A stretch of DNA of 64,000 nt from Bradyrhizobium sp. CB3481 (GTDB lineage: Bacteria > Pseudomonadota > Alphaproteobacteria > Rhizobiales > Xanthobacteraceae): NCBI RefSeq assembly GCF_029714305.1, contig NZ_CP121647.1, positions 5,414,501 through 5,478,500 on the forward strand, given 5' to 3'. The stretch's first letter is position 1. Every line of letters starts with the position of its first letter. The position numbers were made by a program, and so were the translations under genes. Below the pieces are notes generated by a model, which had not been told where the DNA came from, searched no databases, and was given only the letters and a program-made list of their open reading frames with translations. This document shows, piece by piece, positions 56,315 through 64,000 of the stretch.

Positions 56315-56692
56315 CTAGCCTTTCAGGTTTCGCGCCGTTTCCGCGTGAGGCATCAGGAAAGTCGCAAGCGTCTCGACGACGCCATTTAGAGGACCGGGAT
56401 CGATCGCGACGTCCTGGATAAAGGCAGTCCATTGTTGGATCTTAGTCGGATCGTTCGCGAACGCTTCGCTGAGAGCATCTGGCTGCTCAGTCGGAATCTG
56501 AGTCTTCCTGCGGTCAAATGTAGCGCGTATTGCGCGCGCGAGCCGGTCATCTTTGAATTCGTATGTCCGGGAGAGCAATCGCTCAAGCGCATACTGCGTG
56601 AGTAGGAGCTCGAACGGCTCGTTGCGCTCCTTCGAGAGATTGAGCAGGCGCGCTCGGACAGAAGCTCCGACATTCTTCAGCGGCTTACGCAT
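56315..56692 (-). pseudogene. AbiEii toxin with internal deletion
   Basis: 125 residues: the family N-terminus MRKPLKNVGASVRARLLNLSKERNEPFELLLTQYALERLL is joined directly to its C-terminal region SRTYEFKDDRLARAIRATFDRRKTQIPTE and AFANDPTKIQQW. The 150 or so residues that hold the nucleotidyltransferase core (KG.ML, DLDFLG) are missing, in frame. ATG 56692 overlaps the antitoxin stop by 8 nt. Confidence 0.8.
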
Positions 56693-57332
56693 TGATGGTC
56701 AGCGTCTCAAGCCGCGGCTGAACGATTTTTTCCCAAATGCCAGCCTCGACCGCGTATTTTGCGATTTCTGAAGGCGTCGCCTTGCGCATCCTGAGCGCGT
56801 CTTTCATCGCTTGCGTGGCGTGCGCAAGGCCTGTGGATGCGTTGTAGAAGGCTTTTTGGCGCTGACCACTCTTGAAGAGATCAACGATCGTCTTGGCCGA
56901 TGTATAGATCGGTACCGAGACGCCTTCGATCATGTGACGCTCAATGCCCTTGTCGAATTCCTTCGGGCCGAAGCGCATGATCTGAATGTGGGGCCGTGTA
57001 ATCTTGGGCCGCCAGTCGCGCGGACCGATCGCCATCCATACATAGGGAGGGATGCGGTCCGTCAGCTCATGAAAGGCGAGCGCGGAGTCGTAACAGATGA
57101 CGCCCTTTGGAACGAGCTTGGCAGCAACGGCGAGCGAATGGTTAGCTTCCAGTGGCGCGTCAGGTAGCTGGTAAAGGCCGCGACTAAGTTGATTGAGCGC
57201 GCCCTTTTGCTCCATCCGCGAAACGGTGGCCGACGTAATTCCTTCTTCGATGAATTCGGAAAGCCGCATCATGCCCCGCTTTTGGAGAAGCGAGATCGCC
57301 CTATCCTCCTGGCGTTGCGGTTGCTTTCTCAT
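56685..57332 (-). CDS. AbiEi-type antitoxin
   Basis: 215 residues from ATG 57332. Winged-helix N-terminal domain (RAISLLQKRGMMRLSEFIEEGITSATVSRMEQKGALNQLSRGLYQLP), then the AbiEi body (GVICYDSALAFHELTDRIPPYVWMAIG, IYTSAKTIVDLFKSGQRQKAFYNASTGLAHATQAMKDALR). AbiEi neutralises AbiEii and represses its own operon. The next gene is its gutted toxin. Complete and apparently functional. Confidence 0.85.
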   Translation of the reverse strand: MRKQPQRQEDRAISLLQKRGMMRLSEFIEEGITSATVSRMEQKGALNQLSRGLYQLPDAPLEANHSLAVAAKLVPKGVICYDSALAFHELTDRIPPYVWMAIGPRDWRPKITRPHIQIMRFGPKEFDKGIERHMIEGVSVPIYTSAKTIVDLFKSGQRQKAFYNASTGLAHATQAMKDALRMRKATPSEIAKYAVEAGIWEKIVQPRLETLTINA

Positions 57333-57516
57333 GGAACTCAAATGATACAAAACATTGCAACTGTCAAGGCAACACGCAAGGATTTGCATCCTAGTCTGAG
57401 ATAACGCATTGATGTTTTTACAATTTACACAACTCAAGGAGACTTTCAACTGGACCCCAGTCCTCTTGTCAAGCTACAACTTACGGCTGAAATTCATCGA
57501 ATTTGGGGGAAGCACT

Positions 57517-60467
57517 TTGAATCGCGGATCCGAATGGCACCGTTGGGAGCCACATATTCATGCGCCGGGTACGGTTCTGGCCGATCAGTATCCCCCCGGG
57601 GGCTGGTCGCAATATTTGGACGCGCTTGAAGCAGTTTCACCGGCTTTGTGCGCCATAGGCGTAACCGACTACTGCGTTACCCGATCCTACGAGCGCATCC
57701 GGGCAGAAAAAGATAAGGGCCGCCTGAAGAATTGCGAATTGTTATTTCCCAACATCGAGCTTCGGTTGAACACGGGCACCGTGAAGGGAAATTTTGTCAA
57801 CATCCATCTGTTGGTAAGCCCAGAAGCACCGGATCACCTCGTCGAACTGAATCGGTTTCTTTCCCGTCTTATTTTCCAGGCGTTCGATGATGAATTTGCA
57901 TGCACGCCGACCGAACTCATGCGTCTTGGGCGCAAAGCAAAACCGAACCTGACCAATGATGAAGCGGCGCTTGCGCACGGCTGCACTCAATTCAAGGTAT
58001 CGAGGGAAAATCTGATCCGCGCCTACAATGGAATGCCTTGGGCGAAAGAGAATATCCTCATTGCAGTTGCCGGCAACGCGGATGGCACATCAGGTGTGCG
58101 CGAAGGAGCCGATACCACCTGCGGCAGGAAATTGAAAAAGCTGCCCACGCGATATTTGCAGGTAGCGCCAAACAGCGCGATTTTTGGCTCGGCCGCGGCG
58201 CACTGAACGAAGATCAACTCAGAGATCGATATGACGGTCTCAAACCCTGTTTATGGGGTTGCGATGCGCACGAACTGGCACGCATCGGAAAGCCCGACGA
58301 AGATCGCTTTTGCTGGATCAAAGGCGCGCCGACATTTGACGCTTTGCGCCAGACCTGCATTGACCCCGAGAGGGCCTTTGTAGGAGCTGAACCGCCATCG
58401 CCGGCTCTTGAGTCCCAAATCATTAACGAGGTTGTCGTTGAGAACGCTTCCTGGATCAGGACGCCAAAAATACCACTCAACCCAGGCCTGATTGCCGTAA
58501 TCGGTCCACGCGGATCAGGAAAGACAGCCCTGGTCGATATCATTGCCGCCGGCGCCGACGCTTACACGGAATCGGAAGTCAGACCATCCTTCCTTGCGAG
58601 GGCCCGTGAGCATCTAGAATTCGAGAGCGTTCTCCTAAAATGGAAGGGCGATACTGCCCTGATTGAGCGCTCGCTGGCCGAGCCCGATGACCAGCCGTCC
58701 GATTCCTATCCACGCGCACGTTACTTGTCGCAGCAATTTGTCGAGGATCTCTGCTCGAACGAAGGAATGCCGGAGCTAATCAGGGAAATTGAGCGCGTCA
58801 TCTTCGAGGCTCATCCCAGTCTCGAACGCGATGGGGCAGCTGATTTTGAAGAGTTTCTCTACATGAGGGGCGGAAATCATCGTGATACCCGCGATCTCGA
58901 GACAGCAGCGCTTGCCGAGATTTCGGACCGGATCGGTCAAGAAATGGAAAAAACTCGGCAAGTCGCGGCACTGACCAAACAAATCGACGACAAAAAGACA
59001 ATAATCGCGCAATACCGATCAGACCGAAAAAAGTTACTTCCCAAAAAGGAAAACAAAGCCGGCGAACGTCTTCAACAACTCATCGAAGCAGCGGAAACTG
59101 TGCGAAGCAATATTCGCTACTTTTCGATGGCACAAAATATCGTCACAGCCATCACAACTGAAGTAAAGGATTTACGTCAGAATCGCGCACCCGCAACTTT
59201 GCGCGCAATGCAAGAGCGACACCCTCTCCAGGCCATGACTGCCGCCGATTGGCAAAATTTTCTACTCCGCTTTCAAGGCGACGTTGATACCATTTTGGCA
59301 GCAAAGGCGAAGGCCGCAATCGACAGCGCAGCCTCATGGAAAGGGAAAGCGCCTCAGGCCGCGATTCAACCCGATGGCGCTTTTCTCGCCGACAATGCCG
59401 ACCTTAAGAACACATCATTGGCGGTACTGGAAGCCGAGATAGATCGATTGAGCAAACTCGTTGCCGCCGACAAACTTACGGGAGATCGGCTGGCTGCGGT
59501 TACGAAGCGCATCAACGAGGAAACTGCCGCGCTGACCAAATTGCAGGAGCGGCTCGTAGATTGCGAGGGAGCGAAAGCGCGAGCTGAAGAACTCGTGAAG
59601 GCTCGCGAACAGGGCTACATGCGCGTGTTCGATGCCATCGTGGGCGAGGAAACGGTGCTGCGCGAACTCTATGCGCCCCTAATGGCACGGCTCGCCCTCG
59701 CCGGCGGAACCTTGGCAAAACTCTCCTTCAACGTCACAAGAATAGTTGACGTTGACTCGTGGGCAGCAAAGGGAGAGGAGCTTTTCGATAAACGCGGTGG
59801 TCCTTTTAAGGGCGTCGGTTCTCTAACCCGCGAGGCTCACGACATGCTTGCCGAAGCATGGGAAACTGGAGACTCGAAGACCATCACCGAAGCGATGAAC
59901 GCATTCCGCGCAAAGCATGCCTCAGCTTTGCTTGAGAACGCTCCCTATCCTCGCACCGACGCAGCGAACTACCGGCCATGGAGCCGCCGATTTGCACAAT
60001 GGCTTTATGGCACCGACCACATCTCGATCGAATATGGAATCGAATATGATGGAATCGACATCCAAAAGCTGTCCCCCGGCACGCGTGGTATCGTGCTTGT
60101 CTTACTGTACCTCGCCCTGGACGATAGCGATGATAGGCCGCTGATCATTGACCAACCGGAAGAAAACTTGGATCCCCAATCGATCTACGCGGAGCTCGTC
60201 CCTCTGTTTCAGGCCGCGAAGCGCAAGCGCCAAGTGATCATGGTCACACACAATGCCAACCTTGTGATCAACACCGATGCCGATCAGATCATCGTCGCCG
60301 AGGTAGGTCCATATACCGCCGATGGACTGCCACCGATCACCTATCGGAGCGGCGGGTTGGACGAAACACCAATTCGCAAGCTCGTCTGCGATATCCTTGA
60401 GGGTGGTGAAAGAGCCTTTCAAGATCGCGCCAGACGCTTGCGGATTGCACTCGCACGTCGGGATTAA
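57517..60467 (+). pseudogene. TrlF-type PHP/SMC-like ATPase with one-base frameshift
   Basis: Start TTG 57517 has GGGGGA 8 nt upstream and gives the family opening NRGSEWHRWEPHIHAPGT (His-x-His of the PHP part). The first frame runs to ~58112 (VREGADTT). Restoring one C in ACCACCTGCGG joins it to LRQEIEKAAHAIFAGSAKQRDFWLGRG in the next frame. That continues with Walker A GPRGSGKTALVD, coiled coils (~58900-59700), ELSPGTRG-like signature (KLSPGTRG), Walker B LIIDQPEENLD and the H-loop VTHNANL to 60467. Such proteins combine a PHP hydrolase-like domain with an SMC/ABC ATPase and occur in defence islands. As written the protein is split. Confidence 0.75.
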
Positions 60468-60471
60468 AGCC

Positions 60472-61482
60472 GTGCCTGCTTGTACAAATGTAGAAACGTG
60501 GCGCACCAGCACTCCGGCTGAGGCGGCCGAGTTCCTGAAGGCAAGCAAGTCGCCCGGCAAATGTGCGAGAGAAATACTAGCCGTCCGCACAAAATTGAAG
60601 CCGGTTGACGTTTACGCTTATCTTAGAGCCCGTTTTGGGAAGCCGAACGGCTTTCAGAACTTGCTGCGCAAAGACGATAGCGACAATATTGTTCACTGGG
60701 ATTTCCACCTTAAGGCAGGCAACGAAGACGTATACATTTGCGGACACCTTCGCGAGATTCACTTACTCGTCTCTGAGAAACTATCCGATGAGGAATGGAA
60801 AGAGCTCATCAACGCAATTAAATCGGATTTCCGCCGCGTCGCCAAAGAAAAATCTGCAATTCTAAAGAGTTTCGAGAAATACATTCTTTTTCAGAACAAG
60901 TACGCCGCAATTGCGAACCTATGCGCTGATCTGCATGCCGACATCGTAGATTGTCCGGCTCCCGTTAAGACGGTCTATCCAGACAATTCGAAGGAAAGCC
61001 TGGACGCATCTCGAAAGTCATTTGATGAGCAATCTCGACGGATCGAAAAGCTTTTTGGCGACTGTCTGAAGCTGCGGTTATTGATGCCGGTCTTGGCAGA
61101 AGCCTACATCAACATGCTTATTCTCACATTCTGTAGGAGTGCCATTCGGGACGACGAACGCGCATATAACGCTTTTCTGAGAACCACTATTCCAGAGCGT
61201 TTGGAATTTCTCAGCGTAAATTGCGATGGATTTGCCAGGGCTGTCGATAAGAGCGTTCCGGGCTATGCGGAGTTCATGACGATCATCAATCGCCGGAATT
61301 TCGCATTGCACGGCAATGTTGATCCCGTCCGAGAGCCCATCGAGGTCGTTTATTTTGAGGAGCGGCGGCCACTGTTTGTACAATCTGGCAATAGTGTCGA
61401 GCTGCTCTTTGACTATATGGAATCCCAAGCTAATCCGATCACTCTCTTGGCGGAATACGCCCAGTGGTGCAGTGTTATCTAG
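60472..61482 (+). CDS. Partner protein of the TrlF-type ATPase, unknown function
   Basis: 336 residues from GTG 60472, 4 nt after the ATPase stop; the frame is open earlier but overlaps that gene. Contains VDVYAYLRARFGKPNGFQNLLRKDDSDNIVHWDF, KVHIC-like YICGHLREIHLL, a helical middle, and LPVLAEAYINMLILTFCR plus RRNFALHGNVDP near the end (an R-x4-H-like HEPN-style pattern, R-NFALHG). If the HEPN reading is right it could be an RNase-like effector. No family recognised with certainty. Tight spacing says co-expression. Confidence 0.6.
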   Translation: MPACTNVETWRTSTPAEAAEFLKASKSPGKCAREILAVRTKLKPVDVYAYLRARFGKPNGFQNLLRKDDSDNIVHWDFHLKAGNEDVYICGHLREIHLLVSEKLSDEEWKELINAIKSDFRRVAKEKSAILKSFEKYILFQNKYAAIANLCADLHADIVDCPAPVKTVYPDNSKESLDASRKSFDEQSRRIEKLFGDCLKLRLLMPVLAEAYINMLILTFCRSAIRDDERAYNAFLRTTIPERLEFLSVNCDGFARAVDKSVPGYAEFMTIINRRNFALHGNVDPVREPIEVVYFEERRPLFVQSGNSVELLFDYMESQANPITLLAEYAQWCSVI

Positions 61483-62109
61483 ATGTCGCCCGAAACGAGG
61501 TCACACGCTCACATTGACAGCAAGGGAAAAGCCTAACGCATTGCTAACAAGTGGCCGGAATATGTTCTTGGCCCGGAAGATCCACTCGAGTTCCTCAACC
61601 CAGGAATGCCATGTTCATTCTTCGGAGCGTGATTGGCCTTGCCCGCCAATGCGCTGTTCCATACTGCGTGGAGTTGCCCCGAGGAAGCGCCGCAGCTTAG
61701 ATTCCCTCCAATGCAACGGCGCCGCCCCTCCTGATTTGCTCGAAAATTTCCCGAGCTTCTACGGTTGGTGCGAAGCATAAAATTCGATACGTATCCAAGA
61801 AGGCCCACCAATCAGATCAAAGGCCTATAGCCGGACCGCGAAGGCCAAAAAAGAGCCGCCAGATTTATCGCCACAGGTACGTGCTGTGTCCGTTCCGATG
61901 CCATGCCTGGACGAGGCACAGTTGGACGTTTTTTGTTTTTCGATCTCTCGAGCTCTCAGACGCTGAGCAGCGCCATAGCCCTCTCTCTGGTCGTTAATAG
62001 GCACGGGCGCAAGGCCAAGCTGCCCGCCCAGCCACTGCCGAGCGGAGGCGCCCACTCTATAATGCGTCCCGGGAAATGCGGCGGGTGCCGGTGATGGAGC
62101 GACCTAACA
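61483..62109. other. Gene-poor stretch
   Basis: No supported gene. A minus-strand frame near 61940-62090 (GASARQWLGGQLGLAPVPIND) has no recognised family. Confidence 0.4.
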
Positions 62110-62400
62110 CGAGCACGAGAAGATCATGCATCTGTTCACCGGTTTGAGCCACATGCGCCAGTGCGGCGACGACAAGTTGCGGATGTTCGTGACCGGCGGA
62201 CCGCCAGTGCGCGGTAGTGGCGGCATTCCCTGCGCATCATCGTCAGCTCGCGCTAGTTGCCGATGTTGCGCACCACGGGCGCAGGATAGTCTGGGAATAT
62301 GCCGGGCATCCGTGGCAGGTTGCCGACATAGCGGTTGATCACACGGAACAGTGGGCGAATGGCTTCTTGGTTGGTCGTGATCGAATAGATGGGGTGATTG
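62110..62400 (-). pseudogene. SRAP/YedK (SOS-associated peptidase) N-terminal remnant
   Basis: Reads YSITTNQEAIRPLFRVINRYVGNLPRMPGIFPDYPAPVVRN, a stop, then RELTMMR-like, GGPPVTNIRNL and SSPHWRMWLKP. These are the N-terminal parts of YedK/HMCES proteins, which crosslink to abasic sites through Cys2. The start MCN is degraded, so Cys2 is absent, and the gene breaks off after ~95 residues. Confidence 0.65.
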
Positions 62401-62467
62401 CGGTTGCCGCTCTAAGGGCTCAGCCTGGAAGGGAAGCCGGTGAGCCGGCGGCAGCAGGAGCGCGAAT

Positions 62468-63503
62468 ATGAAGCACTATGTTGGTCTGGATGTTTCGCTA
62501 AAGGAGACGGCTATCTGTGTTGTGGACGAGAATGGCGTCGTCATTCGCGAGGGCAAAAGCACTTTCTGAGCCGGAGGCCATTGTCGCCTGGCTCAACGAA
62601 AGCGGATTGCACATTACTAAGATCGGGATTGAGATTGGTGGTCTCGCTAGTTGGCTATACAGCGAATTACGTGCTGCCGGTCTACATGCAGTCTGCATCG
62701 ATCCACGAAGACTGCGTGGGGTAACTAAGACAATGCCGGTTAAGACCGATCGAAACGACGCCCGCGCCATTGCACAGGTAATGCGGGTCGGCTGGTACAC
62801 CGTTGTTCATATCAAGGGTGATGTGAGCCAGGAGCTGCGAATGCTTCTGAACAATCGCAAGACGCTTTTGATCAAGCAGATCGATATCGAGAACGAAATT
62901 CGCGGCGTCTTACGCGTTTTCGGATTAAAGCTGTCTGGTCGCATATCTCAAGCGGTGTTTGAGCAGCAAACCAATGAACTCACTGATGGCCATCCACGGC
63001 TCGCGGTGATGCTACGCCCAATGCTTGTGGCTCGAGCCGCGCTGCGCGAACAGTACGGCGTCCTACACAGGATGGTACTTGAAATAGTGCGCCGCGAACC
63101 GACGTGTCAGCGGCTCATGACGATACCAGGCGTAGGAGCGCTGATGGCAATCACTTTCCTAACGACCATTGATGACCCAGTTCGCTTTCAACGCTCCCGC
63201 GACGTTGGCGCGCATCTCGGCCTCACGCCACGCAAATACGCATCCGGGGAAACCGATCGGAATGGAGCTATTTCGAGGTGCGGCGATGTGATGCTCAGGA
63301 CCATACTTTATCAGGCAGCGCTTGCACTTCTAACCCGCACCCAGCGCTGGTCTGCATTGAAAGCCTGGGGTGTAAGGGTGGCCAAGCGACGCGGTCTTCG
63401 CCGCGCAGTCGTGGCGGTCGCGCGAAAATTAGCGATCGTGATGCATCGGATCTGGGCAGATGGAAGCGAGTTCCAATGGACCCGCGAGGAGGCGATCGCC
63501 TAA
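62468..63503 (+). mobile_element. IS110-family transposase with one-base frameshift
   Basis: ATG 62468 gives [30 protein letters not shown]; an extra A in GGCAAAAGC near 62560 then causes a stop. The next frame carries on [43 protein letters not shown] (DEDD residues), and the C-terminal IPGVGALMAITFLTTIDDPVRF, GLTPRKYASGE (Ser) to 63503. Catalytic residues are otherwise complete. Confidence 0.85.
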
Positions 63504-63793
63504 TCGACTAGCAATTCAGCGGATCCGCCGAAAAGGCGGCACGACGTCCTGCGAGGACGAGGTCGGGATGACTGCGCCGTAACCTCTGCGCTTTGTAGCA
63601 CGCGCCTAATAGATAGCAGCTCCCGATCTTCGGACTACCATCCTGAGGCGGCTATAAACGTCGACCTCGTAGACAAGAGCGAGCCTCGCAGGCTGTCGGT
63701 AACGAGCTGAACGAACCCTTGTGCCAGCAATCGCAATCAGACAAGAGGGATCTCAGCCGGGCCGATTATTCCAAACTCAACGCCCTCTGGAGA
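63504..63793. other. IS110 right flank, no gene
   Basis: GCCGAAAAGGCGGC and GTCCTGCGAGGAC short hairpins near 63527-63562 may be IS110 end structures. Nothing else. Confidence 0.4.
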
Positions 63794-63967
63794 TCACGGG
63801 CTCGGTGTACGAACCTTGCCGATGATCACCGGGTATTCAAATACGACGCCTCCCCGATCGTATTCTTCTAGCCAAGCATCAGCGACCTCGCACGTCGCAA
63901 ACACCCTAAGATGATCTGCGTCGCCGACCTGCTTGCATGTATCGACATAAATCCAGACTGTTCTCAT
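63794..63967 (-). CDS. Small conserved-looking hypothetical protein (57 aa)
   Basis: ATG 63967 with GAGG 8 nt upstream gives MRTVWIYVDTCKQVGDADHL, then VFATCEVADAWLEEYDRGGVVFEYPVI and a short tail ending at TGA 63794. The pattern TVW.YVDT.KQVGD.DHL..FA is one I associate with short rhizobial hypotheticals encoded next to transposases. Function unknown. Confidence 0.65.
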   Translation of the reverse strand: MRTVWIYVDTCKQVGDADHLRVFATCEVADAWLEEYDRGGVVFEYPVIIGKVRTPSP

Positions 63968-64000
63968 TGGCGATCCTCACATTGAAAGCTTGCGCTGGCT

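Noticed and set aside
1..64000. tRNA or rRNA genes
   Set aside because: None of the conserved tRNA T-loop or rRNA signatures was recognised, although an integrase remnant made an island-target tRNA worth looking for.

Overview
The window reads as a stretch of an alphaproteobacterial rhizobial genome, most likely a Bradyrhizobium symbiosis island. Pointers are: (i) a biotin/pantothenate cluster with BioR-type operators; (ii) a NifA-type upstream activator (TGT-N10-ACA) with -24/-12 (sigma-54) promoters; (iii) a probable TtsI-type (tts) box in front of a large type III effector candidate plus a NopT/YopT-like effector remnant; (iv) an exceptional density of broken insertion sequences (IS21, IS91, IS256, IS630, IS5-like, IS701, IS110, integrase-core types) and pseudogenes. 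No rRNA, tRNA or CRISPR array was seen.

Layout. 1-5.4 kb: biotin/pantothenate genes bioB-panD-bioF (minus strand, bioF cut by the window edge), divergent bioR, a Dabb protein, and pabB-pabA for p-aminobenzoate. 5.4-16.2 kb: IS21 debris, a methyltransferase, small hypotheticals, and a decaying ureide-catabolism operon (dctA-like transporter, allA, allE, divergent lysR). Its dctA gene is split by a 2.9-kb insertion with a 7-bp target duplication; the insertion carries an AAA+ ATPase and duplicated sigma-54 promoters. 16.4-33.4 kb: an IS graveyard holding fragments of core genes (rpoN, ettA, ilvC, modC), a redoxin pseudogene, two toxin-antitoxin (TA) modules with truncated toxins, a P4-type integrase remnant, two small exported proteins and a LysE exporter.

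33.5-38 kb holds the most interesting intact system: a ubiquitin-like operon with a two-domain Ub-like protein, an E2-fold protein that appears to lack the catalytic Cys, a JAMM-E1 fusion, a small protein and a papain/C39-like peptidase candidate, with a divergent XRE-type regulator whose start overlaps palindromic operators. It sits between a broken transposase and a broken serine recombinase, in defence-island style.

38-45 kb: recombinase and group II intron remnants, then the type III effector and the nopT remnant flanking an internally deleted IS21-like element. 45-53 kb: an O-methyltransferase (frameshifted), a CehA/McbA PHP metallohydrolase, a GH88-type hydrolase pseudogene, an MFS transporter and a TRAP binding-protein fragment, which looks like a decaying uptake/hydrolysis cluster. 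54.5-61.5 kb: a second defence-like cluster with a DUF2726 protein, an unrecognised protein, an AbiE TA pair with a gutted toxin, and a TrlF-type PHP/SMC-like ATPase (single-base frameshift) with a partner gene. 62-64 kb: an SRAP/YedK remnant, an IS110 transposase with a frameshift and a 57-residue conserved-looking small protein.

Across the window three separate TA modules keep an open antitoxin gene while the toxin gene is truncated or gutted, and many metabolic genes carry frameshifts. This fits an old island under relaxed selection. All functional calls rest on reading motifs and recalled family features; no database search was possible.
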